Shown: positions 22,441 to 32,837, counted from the stretch's first letter. The stretch is DNA of 64,000 bases from Enterobacter sp. SA187 (GCF_001888805.2 NZ_CP019113.1:1860001-1924000), one strand, 5' to 3'. The notes: generated by a model not told the origin, from the sequence alone. Translations and numbers: made by a program.

Positions 22441-24699
22441 TCAGCGCACGTTCAGGGAGTAAACGGCGGGCAGCGCCCCGGCGGTGGCGACGATCTCCAG
22501 ACGGATGCGCGTGGCGGTTTGCGGCGTCTCAAAATGGTGTTCGCAGACGGAGCGGTGATTGTTGCGCACCTCGGCAAGCAACCGCTCATCGGCCCACAGA
22601 CGATAATGGGTGATGCAGTGCGGCGTCACGGCCTGATGATGGCCCATCTGCACCGTTTCCATAGCGTTATCAAAGTCATGATCCTGCACCAATGTCAGAT
22701 GCCGGAAAGTATGCGGCGCGGGCCACTGCCAGGTCACCTGGGGCGCAGGATCCTGCGCGTCGGGCACCCAGCCGTTGCTGTACTGTTCCGGGCGCAGCCG
22801 CCCGTTAAGCAGGTTATCCGGGCTGAAACAGCGCAGCGGCGGATCCAGTCGCAGGGCGGGCATCACCTGATGTGGACGGCGGCGCGGTAGCCAGAAGTCG
22901 AACTCATCGACGCCGTAATCGCCGTCGGCGACCTGGCGGGTTTGCTTCGCGACGCGGGCATTCAGGCTGTTAAAGACCGTCATTATGCCCGGCAGTGCCG
23001 TGTCGGTAAGGGCGATCTCCACGTCGTCCTGCGCCTCAAAGGCGACGAAAACATACTCATCGCGATCGCTCTGCCAGCGGAAGGCGCAGCGGTGCTCGCC
23101 TTCACCGGCGACATGCAGCACGCACTGGTCATAATGCAGTTCCGGCGTAAAGTTGCCGGAGCGGGCGCTGCCCATCAGCGTTACGTTCACCGTCCGGCGC
23201 TGACCGGCGCGCAGGGTAAAGGTGAGTTCCGGCAGCGACGCCCCGGCTTTGATCGGCAGCAGCAGCGCCATGCTGGCAGAGAGCGACTGCCAGGCGCCGT
23301 TGGGTGGCAACTGGCTGAGCGGATATTCACTGCTGGCGCTCACGCTGGCGCCTGCCGCCGGGTCGATCAACTGCTGGCGCGGGATATAACAGCCGGTGGC
23401 CTGCAAATGCTGCTGGAGCGCGCCAATATTGTCGCGCCCGGCGAGCTGGCGCGGGGTGAAGCCCTGCTGGTGGCACAGCGCGGCGGCGCGGCCTACCACT
23501 TCCCCCAGCAAGCCGCAGGTGCACATCACCCGGGCGCTGCCAAAGGCGACGTGGGTGGCGGAAATCAGGCGTCCGGTTAAGAACAGGTTATCCAGCGAGC
23601 GGCTGTAAAGGCTGCGATAAGGAATGGTATAGGTGCCTTTACTGTGAAATTGTCGGCAGCCGTCGTGCGTGCTGTACACCCCGTCAGCCGGATGCAAATC
23701 AATCGACCAGCCGCCGTAGGCCACGGCGTCGTAGTGGTCACGCTGCTCAATAATGTCCTGCTGGCACAGCAGATGGTCGCCCACAAACCGGCGGCTTTCG
23801 CGCTTGCCGGGGATCGCACCCACCCACTCAATGGTCATGTTGACTGCTTCAGGGAACTGGCCGGAGTTTTTAATATGATCCCAGACGCCCCAGACGATTT
23901 TCCACAATTCCCATTTGATGGCTTCGCTTTCGTGCACGGTGTCGAGCCGTCCGCCCCATTCCAGCCACCACAGATCGCAGCCGTTCAGCGTCGAGGTCAG
24001 CCGCTTATAGCGCGGGATAGCGGTAATGTCAGGCAGCGCGAAAGAGGGCGGAACAAACTGCACCGGGCCGTCAGTCTGTTTGGTATAGAAATAGATCGAG
24101 TGGCCGAGCTTGTGGCCAAAGTTATCGCCGGGGGCCATTTTTTCGCCCAGCTCCGCCATATCTTCCGCGCCTTCGCGGTACTCCGCGCCCGCCAGATAGC
24201 CGAGCACGCCATCGCCGGTGGCATCGCAAAACTGGCTGGCGGCCACCTCATAAAAGGTTTCATTGATCGGGTTAAAGGCTTTGACCTGATGAATACACTG
24301 CTGATACGCCTCCACTTCAAACACCGCAGTATTAAGCAGCAGCGTCAGCCCCGGCTGGCTTTTCGCCAGATCCAGCAGCACCAGGTCGAACATCACCGGG
24401 TTACCCTCTTTGTTGCGCCAGAGGTTCTCTTCGAGGATCTCGCCCATGATGCCGCCTTCCCGCGACCAGCGGTTATTGTTGCCCATATGCGAGGTCGCGC
24501 CGTTAGCCCACAGCCGTACTTCGCTGGAGGCATTGCCTCCCAGCACCGGCCTGTCCTGGATCAGCACCACCTGCAAGCCGTCGCGCGCGGCGGCCAGCGC
24601 CGCGCAGAGTCCGGCAAGCCCGCCGCCGGCCACCAGCAGGTCGGTTTTCAGCTGCACCGTAGGGAAGGTTCTCGCATCGCGCTGGGGAAAGATTTTCAT
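22441..24699 (-). CDS. FAD-dependent oxidoreductase (FAD_oxidored type)
   Basis: Predicted soluble flavoenzyme of unknown substrate. The start at 24699 has an AAGGAAAC ribosome site and gives 752 aa. The Rossmann motif VAGGGLAGLCAALAAARDG lies near residues 23-41, followed by PVLGGNASSEVRLWANG, the signature of the FAD_oxidored family. Residues to about 440 form the flavoprotein part (ending with a Cys-containing CTCGLLGE segment). The C-terminal ~250 residues look like beta-sandwich, carbohydrate-associated modules, which hints at a sugar-derived substrate (inference). No signal peptide is seen. It is divergent from an IclR regulator and lies between pilT and ruvX, where E. coli has neither gene. 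Confidence 0.85.
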   Translation of the reverse strand: MKIFPQRDARTFPTVQLKTDLLVAGGGLAGLCAALAAARDGLQVVLIQDRPVLGGNASSEVRLWANGATSHMGNNNRWSREGGIMGEILEENLWRNKEGNPVMFDLVLLDLAKSQPGLTLLLNTAVFEVEAYQQCIHQVKAFNPINETFYEVAASQFCDATGDGVLGYLAGAEYREGAEDMAELGEKMAPGDNFGHKLGHSIYFYTKQTDGPVQFVPPSFALPDITAIPRYKRLTSTLNGCDLWWLEWGGRLDTVHESEAIKWELWKIVWGVWDHIKNSGQFPEAVNMTIEWVGAIPGKRESRRFVGDHLLCQQDIIEQRDHYDAVAYGGWSIDLHPADGVYSTHDGCRQFHSKGTYTIPYRSLYSRSLDNLFLTGRLISATHVAFGSARVMCTCGLLGEVVGRAAALCHQQGFTPRQLAGRDNIGALQQHLQATGCYIPRQQLIDPAAGASVSASSEYPLSQLPPNGAWQSLSASMALLLPIKAGASLPELTFTLRAGQRRTVNVTLMGSARSGNFTPELHYDQCVLHVAGEGEHRCAFRWQSDRDEYVFVAFEAQDDVEIALTDTALPGIMTVFNSLNARVAKQTRQVADGDYGVDEFDFWLPRRRPHQVMPALRLDPPLRCFSPDNLLNGRLRPEQYSNGWVPDAQDPAPQVTWQWPAPHTFRHLTLVQDHDFDNAMETVQMGHHQAVTPHCITHYRLWADERLLAEVRNNHRSVCEHHFETPQTATRIRLEIVATAGALPAVYSLNVR

Positions 24700-24768
24700 T
24701 ATCTTGTTTCCTTCTGTACTGGCGGTAAAATCGACGTTCAGAACGCAAAAATGGAATGGGTGCCGCTC

Positions 24769-25461
24769 ATGTCGTCTCAACCGAATCAAAGCCTGATTGA
24801 CGGCATTCGCTGTCTGCAATACCTCGTCTCCAGCGGCCGGGCCATAGGTTGTCGCGAACTGGCGCGCCTGATGGGCATCAATACCACCCGCGTTAACCGT
24901 CTGCTGATGACCATGGCGTCCATTGGCCTGACGATGCAGGACGAACAGCGGCGTTATCTCCCCGGTCCCGGCATTCACGCGCTGGCGGCGCAGGCCATCC
25001 GCGGTTCAGCGCTCTTTTCCCAGGCGCTGCCGTTGCTGGAGCGCCATGCCCCGAAAGACATCGTGGTGGCGCTGGGCGTGCTCTGGGAGGATCAGGTGAT
25101 TTATATCTATCACTCGAGTCCCGACAGACAGGGCAGCCAGGCGCTGGCGGGTTTTCATATGCTGCCCGCTTGGCAATCCGTCATCGGCATGTCGCTGCTG
25201 GCGGCGGAAAGCGACGAGGCGCTGATAGCGCGTTTTTCTCCGGAACAGTGGCAGCAGCTCGGTCCGCATGTGGCGCAACAGCGCGCGCTCGGACGCGTGA
25301 TCTGGCATCACGATGACGGCGAAGTCTCAATGGCCCGCCCGCTCGGTTTTCACTCGGCGGCGCTGGCGTTTGCCGGGATGTGGCAGCCTGACGACAAACA
25401 AGTCACCGCCCGGCTGGACGCGCTAAACCAGCTCTGTATCCAGCTAACGCAAAAAGAGTGA
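24769..25461 (+). CDS. IclR-family transcriptional regulator
   Basis: A 230-aa regulator with an N-terminal winged helix (SLIDGIRCLQYLVSSGRAIG, then ELARLMGINTTRVNRLLMTM) and a C-terminal GAF-like effector domain. The ATG at 24769 fits the family's usual N-terminus; an in-frame ATG at 24751 (236 aa) is also possible because neither has an ideal ribosome site. Only about 50-70 bp separate it from the divergent FAD oxidoreductase, which is the probable target. The ligand is unknown. Confidence 0.88.
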   Translation: MSSQPNQSLIDGIRCLQYLVSSGRAIGCRELARLMGINTTRVNRLLMTMASIGLTMQDEQRRYLPGPGIHALAAQAIRGSALFSQALPLLERHAPKDIVVALGVLWEDQVIYIYHSSPDRQGSQALAGFHMLPAWQSVIGMSLLAAESDEALIARFSPEQWQQLGPHVAQQRALGRVIWHHDDGEVSMARPLGFHSAALAFAGMWQPDDKQVTARLDALNQLCIQLTQKE

Positions 25462-25591
25462 GCGCCAAATCGGGCTACACTGTTTCTTTTATAGATACAC
25501 TATCGAAAATGCAAAAAGCAGGGCCGTAAAGTGTGAGGACGATCGAGGGAATCGTCCCCGACAGCGCTCATGCGTGACGGGGAAGGGGGGA

Positions 25592-26008
25592 TCAAAGATG
25601 TTGTTCGAAATAGCTTTCGAGGATGATCACCGCCGAAGCAGAATCGACGTTGCCTTTGGTGAGCGAGCGAAAGCCGCCGTGTTCAAACAGCCCTGAACGG
25701 GCTTCCACGGTACTCAGACGCTCATCGTGTAACTGGATCTTCACGCCGAAACGGCCGTGGATCTTATTGGCAAAATTGCGCGCGCGGGCGGTCAGCGGCT
25801 GTTCGGTGCCGTCCATATTTAACGGCAGACCCACCACCACTGCATCCGGCTGCCACTCTTTGAGCAGCTTTTCAATCAGCTTCCAGTCCGGCGTGCCGTC
25901 CTGCGCTTTGATGGCAGTCAGTGGCCGGGCGGTGCCGGTGATACGCTGGCCGATGGCCACGCCGATGCTTTTGGTACCGAAATCAAACGCCAGTAAGGTG
26001 CCGCTCAT
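25592..26008 (-). CDS. ruvX: Holliday junction resolvase-like protein RuvX (YqgF)
   Basis: A 138-aa RNase H-fold nuclease family protein, essential in E. coli and implicated in 16S rRNA 5' processing; also called pre-16S rRNA nuclease. It starts [21 protein letters not shown], with the first catalytic Asp in [10 protein letters not shown], Glu in the middle (DERLSTVEA) and a late Asp ([15 protein letters not shown]). It overlaps yqgE by one base. The 130 bp between it and the convergent IclR gene hold only a short GC-rich hairpin. Confidence 0.95.
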   Translation of the reverse strand: MSGTLLAFDFGTKSIGVAIGQRITGTARPLTAIKAQDGTPDWKLIEKLLKEWQPDAVVVGLPLNMDGTEQPLTARARNFANKIHGRFGVKIQLHDERLSTVEARSGLFEHGGFRSLTKGNVDSASAVIILESYFEQHL

Positions 26009-26571
26009 CAGGCATGCCCCGCCACGCCAGGCATGGTTGAAATATCAATGCCGATAAGTTTTGCCGCCTCGCGCCAGCGGTCGGCAATCGGCGTTTTAAA
26101 GAGGATATTCTGATCGGCCGGGGCGGTCAGCCAGGCGTTGTCGAGGATCTCCTGCTCCAGCTGGCCTTTCTCCCAGGAGGCGTAGCCCAGCGCCACCAGC
26201 ACGTCCGTCGGCTGGTCATCGGTGCCTAAGGTTTCCAGCACGTCCCGGGAGGTGGTGATCACCGTGTTATCGGAAATGCGGATGCTGGAGGCGAATTTGG
26301 CGGGCGGCGTATGCAGAATAAAGCCGCGATCTTCCGCCAGCGGGCCGCCGAGGAATACTGGTTTATCCAGGCGGATCGCCGGGTTGCGCGACTCAGGCTG
26401 AATTTTAAGTTTCTCAAGCACACCCTCAACCTTGAGGTTTTCCAGCGGCTTATTGATGATGATCCCCATTGCACCTTCATCGTTGTACTCGCAAATGTAG
26501 ACAACAGCACGACGGAAGATGGGATCCTGGAGAGCAGGCATGGCAATCAGAAAGTGATGCTGTAAATTCAT
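26008..26571 (-). CDS. yqgE: YqgE/AlgH family protein (UPF0301)
   Basis: A 187-aa protein of unknown biochemical function, as in E. coli, starting [19 protein letters not shown]. An in-frame ATG two codons upstream (26577) gives MTMNLQ and is less likely. The conserved [14 protein letters not shown] lies near 80 and [16 protein letters not shown] near 131. It overlaps ruvX by a single base, a pairing widely conserved in gammaproteobacteria. Confidence 0.94.
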   Translation of the reverse strand: MNLQHHFLIAMPALQDPIFRRAVVYICEYNDEGAMGIIINKPLENLKVEGVLEKLKIQPESRNPAIRLDKPVFLGGPLAEDRGFILHTPPAKFASSIRISDNTVITTSRDVLETLGTDDQPTDVLVALGYASWEKGQLEQEILDNAWLTAPADQNILFKTPIADRWREAAKLIGIDISTMPGVAGHA

Positions 26572-26688
26572 TGTCAAGGTTCTGTTTCCGGTTCAAAAAA
26601 GCAGCAAGCGTCCAGTATGCGGGGAAAGCAGCGTGCTGTCACTAGTCAGACACTGGCGGGTTCCCTCCCGCCGGATCGTCAGAGCGGA

Positions 26689-27636
26689 TTACTGACCAAG
26701 ACGCTTTTCGATGGCGTCCATCAGCATCCCGGTGATGGAGATCGGGAAGACGGCTTCGATTTCACGAATGCAGGTCGGGCTGGTGACGTTGATTTCGGTC
26801 AGACGGTCACCAATGATGTCGAGACCAACAAAAATCAGCCCTTTGGCTTTCAGCGTCGGGGCGACGCGGCGGGCGATATCCCAGTCGCTGTCGCTGAGCG
26901 GACGCGGTTCGCCACGGCCACCGGCGGCCAGATTGCCACGGGTTTCGCCGCCCTGCGGAATACGCGCCAGGCAGTAAGGCACAGGTTCGCCATCCACCAC
27001 CAGCACGCGCTTGTCGCCGTCTTTGATGGCGGGCAGATAGTTTTGCGCCATGCAGTAGCGGCTGCCCAGCTCAGTCAGGGTTTCAGCGATCACCGGCAGG
27101 TTCGGATCGCCTTCTTTCACGCGGAAAATCGAGGTGCCGCCCATGCCATCCAGCGGTTTTAAAATGATGTCGTGATGCTTTTCCCAGAACGCTTTCAGCT
27201 GCGCCTTGTTGCGGGTGACCAGGGTTTCCGGGGTCAGATCGGCAAACCAGGCGGTGAACAGCTTCTCGTTACAGTCGCGCAGGCTCTGCGGCTTGTTGAC
27301 GATCAGCGTGCCTTTTTCTTCGGCGCGCTCAAGGATATAAGTGGCGTAGATAAATTCGGTATCAAACGGCGGATCTTTACGCATCAGCACGACGTTAAGC
27401 GAGGCGAGGTCAATATCCTGCTCGCTGCCGAATTCGTACCATTTATCGTAGTTTTGCTCGACGGAGAGCAGACGCGTGCGGGCGCGGGCTTCACCGTTGG
27501 TCAGGTAAAGATCGGCCATTTCCATATAGTGCAGCTCGTAGCCGCGACGTTGCGCTTCCAGCAGCATAGCGAAGCTGGAATCTTTCTTGATGTTAATGTC
27601 TGCGATGGGATCCATCACGATGCCGAGCTTAATCAT
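26689..27636 (-). CDS. gshB: Glutathione synthetase
   Basis: ATP-grasp ligase that adds glycine to gamma-glutamylcysteine to form glutathione. The product is 315 aa (E. coli 316), beginning MIKLGIVMDPIADINIKKD. ATP-grasp features include ILKPLDGMGGTSIFRVKEGD near 159-178 and the glycine-rich GETRGNLAAGGRGEPRPL near 227-244. It lies 12 bp after rsmE. Glutathione is the ligand that gates KefC, encoded earlier in this window. Confidence 0.97.
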   Translation of the reverse strand: MIKLGIVMDPIADINIKKDSSFAMLLEAQRRGYELHYMEMADLYLTNGEARARTRLLSVEQNYDKWYEFGSEQDIDLASLNVVLMRKDPPFDTEFIYATYILERAEEKGTLIVNKPQSLRDCNEKLFTAWFADLTPETLVTRNKAQLKAFWEKHHDIILKPLDGMGGTSIFRVKEGDPNLPVIAETLTELGSRYCMAQNYLPAIKDGDKRVLVVDGEPVPYCLARIPQGGETRGNLAAGGRGEPRPLSDSDWDIARRVAPTLKAKGLIFVGLDIIGDRLTEINVTSPTCIREIEAVFPISITGMLMDAIEKRLGQ

Positions 27637-27648
27637 TCTTTTTCTCCG

Positions 27649-28380
27649 TTACCCCAAATCGCCGAAGCGTACTTGCAGTGCAGTAATTGCGGTGAGCGCG
27701 GTCGTTTCAGTGCGCAAAACACGTGGTCCCAACAGAATATCAGTAAACTGATAGCGTGCGGTCATGGCGATTTCATCGGCAGATAAACCGCCTTCCGGGC
27801 CGATCAGCAGGCGAATACGGCTCACCGGCAACGGCAGCGTGTTGATGCTGGCGCTGGCGCGCGGATGCAAATTCAGCTTAATGCCGTCGTCAGGCTCGGC
27901 GCACCAGGCTTCCAGATCCATCGCCGGACGGATTTCCGGTACCACATTGCGACCACACTGTTCACAGGCAGCGATGGCGATTTTCTGCCACTGCTGGATC
28001 TTCTTGTTCAGGCGTTCAGCATCCAGTTTAACGCCGCAGCGCTCAGAAAAAAGTGGCGTAATGAGGCTTACCCCCAGTTCGATCGATTTCTGGATGGTGA
28101 ATTCCATTTTTTCGCCGCGGGACATCACCTGGCCCAGATGAATATGCAGCGGCGATTCACGATCGTCGGTTTCCCCGGACAGAACGCTGACCTCGACGCT
28201 TTTTTTATCCGCACGGAGGATTTCGGCGTCAAAAACCTGATTGCTGCCGTCAAACAACTGAACCTGCTGACCAGCGGTCATACGCAGTACGCGCCCCACA
28301 TGGTTGGCGGCGTCATCGTTCAGCGCCACCTGCTGACCGACAGTTAAAGATCCCGGGTGATAAATGCGGGGTTTACGCAT
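27649..28380 (-). CDS. rsmE: 16S rRNA m3U1498 methyltransferase
   Basis: SPOUT-class SAM-dependent methyltransferase that modifies U1498 of 16S rRNA. The product is 243 aa, as in E. coli. It has an N-terminal PUA-like domain (to about 75) and a C-terminal knotted SPOUT domain with [15 protein letters not shown] near 194 and [14 protein letters not shown] near 219. It is directly followed by gshB. Confidence 0.96.
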   Translation of the reverse strand: MRKPRIYHPGSLTVGQQVALNDDAANHVGRVLRMTAGQQVQLFDGSNQVFDAEILRADKKSVEVSVLSGETDDRESPLHIHLGQVMSRGEKMEFTIQKSIELGVSLITPLFSERCGVKLDAERLNKKIQQWQKIAIAACEQCGRNVVPEIRPAMDLEAWCAEPDDGIKLNLHPRASASINTLPLPVSRIRLLIGPEGGLSADEIAMTARYQFTDILLGPRVLRTETTALTAITALQVRFGDLG

Positions 28381-28425
28381 GCTAGTACTTCCGTTTAATC
28401 GCTCAATAATACGCGCCAGTGTAAG

Positions 28426-29133
28426 TTAGCTCTTTTGTGCCTGACAAGCGCGCAGCACGTAAGGGTTGTGATGCCCCTGCACGGCGGCGATACGGCGGTC
28501 GCGCTCACACTCCCAACTGGCCACCGGATAGAGTTTATCCCACGCGGTGAAAAGCTGCGTCTGCTGACGGGACAAAGAGAGCTGATACTGGTCACGCATG
28601 TAGAAATACGTACGCGCGATAGCGCCTCTGGCACGGGCAGGCGGCTCTGCCAGCTTCGCTTTGAAATCGACTTTCATCGGGCACTGACCGTACTGGCCTT
28701 CGCCGCCGTTCCACTGGCTGTACATGAAGTTGCCGCGATCGCCGTTCACTTCGCCTACGGAAGGTTGCAGGTTATGCATATCGCTTTCCATCTGGCGATA
28801 GACCGGATCTTTGCTGCAATTTTTGCGGCCGCCGTCCTGCCAGCACTGGCGCTGATGGCCGAACTGCCAGGCGGGCACCACATGCTCCCATTCGATACGG
28901 CTGGCGCGGTTTTCGTTTTTACGCACTTTATAGCCGCAGGACGCCAGATCGACGACGCCTTTTTTACCCTGCCAGGTAATTTTGCAGCCGCAGTAAAAAT
29001 CGCCGGGCGCATCGGCGTTCACTTTGACGCTGGCCGCTTTCGCCTGCGAGAAATTGTTGATACCCCCGGCAATACCGGGAAAGGAAAGGCTGCCAGCCAG
29101 TAAAAGGGCAGCGAAAGCAAGTTTGCGGGACAT
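28426..29133 (-). CDS. endA: Periplasmic deoxyribonuclease I (endonuclease I)
   Basis: Periplasmic sequence-nonspecific DNA endonuclease. The start at 29133 gives 235 aa, as in E. coli, with a signal peptide ([22 protein letters not shown]). GGAG sits 7 bases before this ATG. The nuclease core includes [20 protein letters not shown] near 80 and [14 protein letters not shown] residues. Several Cys residues are available for disulfides. A start at 29145 adds four residues and is less likely. It lies 45 bp upstream of rsmE. Confidence 0.95.
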   Translation of the reverse strand: MSRKLAFAALLLAGSLSFPGIAGGINNFSQAKAASVKVNADAPGDFYCGCKITWQGKKGVVDLASCGYKVRKNENRASRIEWEHVVPAWQFGHQRQCWQDGGRKNCSKDPVYRQMESDMHNLQPSVGEVNGDRGNFMYSQWNGGEGQYGQCPMKVDFKAKLAEPPARARGAIARTYFYMRDQYQLSLSRQQTQLFTAWDKLYPVASWECERDRRIAAVQGHHNPYVLRACQAQKS

Positions 29134-29217
29134 AGCCTGCTCCATATCTGAGTGTGTCCGCACCCTAGCGAAAGCGGTTGTCAGATGCAATCAGTCAGAG
29201 CATAAAAGTTCCGAAAA

Positions 29218-29718
29218 TCAGGCCTCCGCCACCAGCGGCTCGCCGCAGTGCACGCAGCGATACACGGCTTGGCCGCGCAGGATCTTGTTGTGGCGGCGCA
29301 CGGTCAGCTGATGCTGCTGGCAGGGGCAGCGGTAAGGGAAGGTATTGCGGCGCACGGACGCCAGTTCAAACTGATGAGTACGGCGCGCCGGAACGCCGAG
29401 CACGCTTTCCATCATCCATTTCCACTCTTTGCCGTGCGGCGGCACGCGGCCAAAGTGCTTCCACACCAGCAGATGCGCCAGCTCATGGGGCACCACCTCG
29501 TCGATAAAGGCCTGCTGATTTTCCATCAGCAGCACCGCGTTCAGGCGGATCTCATAGCTTTCCAGCCAGGCGGTGCCGGCGGCAGTTCCCCGCTGCTGAT
29601 ACACCAGCGCCGGTTCCGGATAGGCGCGGTTGAGTTTCTGATTCGCGAGGGCGAGGTTGTCGCGCAGGCTGCGCATAACGGCCTGTTGAATGGCGATAGG
29701 AAGGCGGGTGGTTTTCAT
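29218..29718 (-). CDS. sprT: SprT family zinc metalloprotease-like protein
   Basis: A 166-aa predicted zinc metallopeptidase (E. coli SprT 165 aa), cytoplasmic, role not established. The active-site motif [16 protein letters not shown] lies near residues 70-85, with Glu and two His of HExxH. A C-terminal zinc-ribbon follows with [14 protein letters not shown] and CVHCGE. The start at 29718 matches E. coli; the frame stays open to 29811 without homology. It is 84 bp upstream of endA. Confidence 0.93.
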   Translation of the reverse strand: MKTTRLPIAIQQAVMRSLRDNLALANQKLNRAYPEPALVYQQRGTAAGTAWLESYEIRLNAVLLMENQQAFIDEVVPHELAHLLVWKHFGRVPPHGKEWKWMMESVLGVPARRTHQFELASVRRNTFPYRCPCQQHQLTVRRHNKILRGQAVYRCVHCGEPLVAEA

Positions 29719-29741
29719 AACGGCAGAGAATAGTGCGGTGA

Positions 29742-29782
29742 AAAAAGAAGTGCAAGAAGGGCGTTGCCGGGTGGCAACGCCC
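29742..29782 (-). terminator. Terminator of galP
   Basis: GGGCGTTGCC (29759-29768) and GGCAACGCCC (29773-29782) form a 10-bp stem with a GGGT loop. On the minus strand a T-rich stretch follows. It lies 12 bp past the galP stop. Confidence 0.8.
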
Positions 29783-29794
29783 TGAGGCGAACAA

Positions 29795-31189
29795 TCAGTC
29801 GTGAGAGCCAATCTCGCGGAGTTTGCGGCCCTTCATCAGGTTGCGCTCGATATGCTCCAGCGACACATGCTTGGTTTCCGGCACCAGCCAGAGGGTCAGC
29901 ACGATGAAGAACAGGTTCAGGCCCGCGTATACCCAGAAGGTGTTGGCGTTGCCCAGCGTGTTGAGCATGGTCAGGAAGGTCGCACCGACGATCATGTTGG
30001 CGATCCAGTTGGTGGCGGTAGAGCAGGTGATACCGAAATCGCGGCCTTTCAGCGGCTGGATCTCAGAACACAGTACCCAGATCAGCGGGCCGGCACTCAT
30101 CGCAAAACCAACAATGAACATCAGCAGCATACCGACAGCCACATACTGTTCGGTCGGGGTATCAATACCCACATGCATCATGGTACCCAGTACGCCCATG
30201 CCGACCGCCATCACCAGGAAGCCCAGCGTCAGCGTCGGTTTACGGCCCCAGCGATCCACCAGACCGATGGCGATAAAGGTCGCCAGCACGTTGGTCACAC
30301 CCACAATAACGGTGCCCCACATCTGCTCGGTGGTATTGGAATAACCCGCCAGTTCAAAGATTTTCGGCGCGTAATACATGATTACGTTCATACCGGTGAA
30401 CTGTTGCATCACCTGTAACAGAATGCCGAGGAACACGGCGCGGCGGAAGTTGCTGTTCTCTTTAAACAGCGCCCAGCCGCTCTGCTTAACCTGCAGGCTT
30501 TCACGGATCTCATCCAGTTCGTTTTTCGCTTCGGCGCTGGTATCGCGCAGACGCAGCAGCACGCGTTCGGCATCATGGAAGCGGCGTTTCGCGGCATACC
30601 AGCGCGGGCTGTCCGGCAGGAAGAACACGCCAATCAGCAGCAGCACGGCCGGTATGATGATCACGCCCAGCATCCAGCGCCATGCGCCGCTGTAGCTGAA
30701 TGCAGTGTCAGACAGATAAGCGCCGAGAATACCGATAGTGATCATCAACTGGTACATTGAGATCATGCTGCCGCGAATTTTTTCTGGTGCGATTTCAGAC
30801 AGGTACAGCGGAGCGGTATAAGAGGCCACGCCGACCGCAAGGCCGAGCAGCACGCGCGAGAGGATCAGTACTTCGACGTTTGGCGCGGCGGCTGAGAACA
30901 GCGAACCGATCACAAACAGCACCGCACCGATCATCAGGCTCTTTTTACGCCCGAGACGGAAAGACAGCCAGCCGCTACCCACAGCGCCCACGGCGGCACC
31001 GAACATCATGGAACTCACCACCCATTCCTGCGTGTGCGGGCTAATTTTAAACTCATCGGTAATGAAGGGCAGGGCCCCTGCGATCACACCAATATCAAGG
31101 CCAAACAGCAGTCCGGCCAGTGCGGCGAGGAAACAGACAAAAAACGTCATTGCCTTGTTAGAACGCCCCTTTTTTTTATTATCAGGCAT
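29795..31189 (-). CDS. galP: Galactose:H+ symporter
   Basis: Inner-membrane major-facilitator sugar porter (12 membrane segments) importing D-galactose with protons. The start at 31189, after a CGGAGGC ribosome site, gives 464 aa, as in E. coli. Sugar-porter motifs visible are [13 protein letters not shown] near 80, [21 protein letters not shown] near 116, [11 protein letters not shown] near 205, the QQFTGMN sugar-site motif near 258 and [12 protein letters not shown] near 310. It is under GalR/GalS and CRP control judging from the operators upstream. Confidence 0.97.
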   Translation of the reverse strand: MPDNKKKGRSNKAMTFFVCFLAALAGLLFGLDIGVIAGALPFITDEFKISPHTQEWVVSSMMFGAAVGAVGSGWLSFRLGRKKSLMIGAVLFVIGSLFSAAAPNVEVLILSRVLLGLAVGVASYTAPLYLSEIAPEKIRGSMISMYQLMITIGILGAYLSDTAFSYSGAWRWMLGVIIIPAVLLLIGVFFLPDSPRWYAAKRRFHDAERVLLRLRDTSAEAKNELDEIRESLQVKQSGWALFKENSNFRRAVFLGILLQVMQQFTGMNVIMYYAPKIFELAGYSNTTEQMWGTVIVGVTNVLATFIAIGLVDRWGRKPTLTLGFLVMAVGMGVLGTMMHVGIDTPTEQYVAVGMLLMFIVGFAMSAGPLIWVLCSEIQPLKGRDFGITCSTATNWIANMIVGATFLTMLNTLGNANTFWVYAGLNLFFIVLTLWLVPETKHVSLEHIERNLMKGRKLREIGSHD

Positions 31190-31251
31190 ATCGCCTCCGG
31201 TTAAGTCACACATTTATCGACGTAAAGGTTAGGTGAGCAAGCTATTGTTTT

Positions 31252-31287
31252 GTGTGATGTAAATCACGCTAGTGTAATCGGTTACAC
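31252..31287 (-). promoter_or_regulatory. CRP site and GalR/GalS operator of galP
   Basis: TGTGATGTAAATCACG (31253-31268) contains TGTGA and TCACG half-sites with a 6-base spacer, matching the CRP consensus. Three bases away, GTGTAATCGGTTACAC (31272-31287) matches the GalR/GalS operator consensus GTGTAANCGNTTACAC at all specified positions. The pair indicates induction by galactose and catabolite activation of galP. Confidence 0.88.
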
Positions 31288-31408
31288 CCCGCCTGCAAGA
31301 CTAATTGTTAAATTAATTAAATTTATCAATAGATTATTATAGTTTTGCAAATCCCATGTGAAAGTACATTCAGATTAAACCGAAGCATGATGTAACAGGA
31401 GGTTAAAA

Positions 31409-31501
31409 ATGGCTGAAAAAACGCAACAGGGCAGGGGATGGCAGGTCAACGGTGATGTAATCGCTTTCAGAAAAAGACGAACTGGGGCACATAAAGTATA
31501 G
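31409..31501 (+). CDS. Candidate 30-residue small protein between galP and metK
   Basis: A small open frame (ATG 31409, TAG 31499-31501) encoding a basic, hydrophilic 30-residue peptide that starts MAEKTQQGRGWQVNGD and ends KRRTGAHKV. It has a near-perfect AGGAGGT ribosome site five bases upstream, on the strand opposite to galP and metK. The metK terminator hairpin follows it and could end its transcript too. I do not recognise a family. The strong ribosome site is the main support; conservation was not tested. Confidence 0.5.
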   Translation: MAEKTQQGRGWQVNGDVIAFRKRRTGAHKV

Positions 31502-31544
31502 ACCGCTCGGCAGGCGGATGGGCCAGGAAAAAGCGTAAAAAAGC

Positions 31545-31570
31545 AAAAGGCCAGCACAGGGCTGGCCTTT
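31545..31570 (-). terminator. Terminator of metK
   Basis: AAAAGGCCAGC and GCTGGCCTTT form a stem around CACAGG (about 31545-31570). On the minus strand it is followed by TTTTGCTTTTTT. It lies 20 bp past metK and may also serve the small rightward frame. Confidence 0.85.
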
Positions 31571-31590
31571 ATTACGCGACTGTCAGCAGA

Positions 31591-32745
31591 TTATTTCAGG
31601 CCGGCAGCGTCACGCAGCACGGCAGCTTTGTCGGTTTTTTCCCACGGGAAATGTTCGCGACCAAAGTGACCGTATGCCGCGGTTTCTTTGTAGATCGGGT
31701 GCAGCAGATCCAGCATCTGGATCAGGCCGTACGGACGCAGGTCGAAGAACTCGCGCACCAGCAGGGTCAGCTGTTCGGTAGCGATTTTCTCGGTGCCGAA
31801 GGTTTCCACCATGATGGAAGTCGGTTCAGCCACGCCAATCGCGTAGGAGACCTGGATTTCACAGCGATCCGCCAGACCCGCCGCCACGATGTTTTTCGCA
31901 ACGTAACGCGCCGCGTAGGCCGCAGAGCGGTCCACTTTCGATGGATCTTTACCGGAGAAAGCGCCGCCGCCGTGACGCGCCATGCCGCCGTAAGTATCAA
32001 CGATGATCTTACGACCGGTCAGGCCGCAGTCGCCCATCGGGCCGCCGATAACAAAACGGCCGGTCGGGTTGATGAAGAATTTAGTGGATTCGTTCAGCCA
32101 CTCCTGCGGCAGAACCGGCTTGATGATCTCTTCCATCACGCCTTCCTGCAGGGCTTTCTGATCGATATCTTCAGCATGCTGCGTGGAAAGTACCACGGCA
32201 TCGATACCGACAATTTTGCCGTTGTCATACTGGAAGGTCACCTGGCTTTTCGCATCCGGACGCAGCCATGGCAGGGTGCCGTTTTTACGCACTTCTGCCT
32301 GACGCTGCACCAGACGGTGAGCGTAGGTGATTGGCGCTGGCATCAGCACGTCGGTTTCGTTGGTCGCGTAACCAAACATCAGGCCCTGGTCGCCCGCGCC
32401 CTGTTCCAGCGGATCGGCACGGTCAACGCCCTGGTTGATGTCCGGAGACTGTTTACCAATCGCGCTCAGTACGGCGCAGGAATTGGCGTCAAAGCCCATG
32501 TCAGAATGGACATAACCGATGTCACGCACGGTTTTACGGGTGATTTCTTCGATGTCGACCCATGCGCTGGTGGTGATTTCGCCACCCACCAGAACCATCC
32601 CGGTTTTCACATAAGTTTCGCAGGCGACGCGCGCTTTTGGATCCTGTTCGAGGATCGCGTCCAGTACGGCATCGGAAATCTGGTCAGCGATTTTATCAGG
32701 ATGTCCTTCTGAGACAGACTCTGATGTAAAAAGGTGTTTTGCCAT
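31591..32745 (-). CDS. metK: S-adenosylmethionine synthetase
   Basis: Forms SAM from methionine and ATP. The product is 384 aa, the E. coli length, and nearly invariant in sequence. It starts [22 protein letters not shown]; key motifs are the [12 protein letters not shown] adenine/ATP segment near 116 and the P-loop-like [16 protein letters not shown] near 258. It is transcribed away from speA, and a MetJ-like operator lies about 100 bp upstream. Confidence 0.98.
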   Translation of the reverse strand: MAKHLFTSESVSEGHPDKIADQISDAVLDAILEQDPKARVACETYVKTGMVLVGGEITTSAWVDIEEITRKTVRDIGYVHSDMGFDANSCAVLSAIGKQSPDINQGVDRADPLEQGAGDQGLMFGYATNETDVLMPAPITYAHRLVQRQAEVRKNGTLPWLRPDAKSQVTFQYDNGKIVGIDAVVLSTQHAEDIDQKALQEGVMEEIIKPVLPQEWLNESTKFFINPTGRFVIGGPMGDCGLTGRKIIVDTYGGMARHGGGAFSGKDPSKVDRSAAYAARYVAKNIVAAGLADRCEIQVSYAIGVAEPTSIMVETFGTEKIATEQLTLLVREFFDLRPYGLIQMLDLLHPIYKETAAYGHFGREHFPWEKTDKAAVLRDAAGLK

Positions 32746-32837
32746 GTTCTAAGTCACCCTGGGGTAATGGTATAAGCTCAAACTCTGTGCCGGGGCCGTC
32801 GATGCGGCATGCAGGTTAATGACACAGGAAGTCTAAG

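Noticed and set aside
24700..24978. N-terminal extension of the FAD oxidoreductase to 845 aa
   Set aside because: It is antisense to the IclR gene and precedes the clear start with a ribosome site at 24699.
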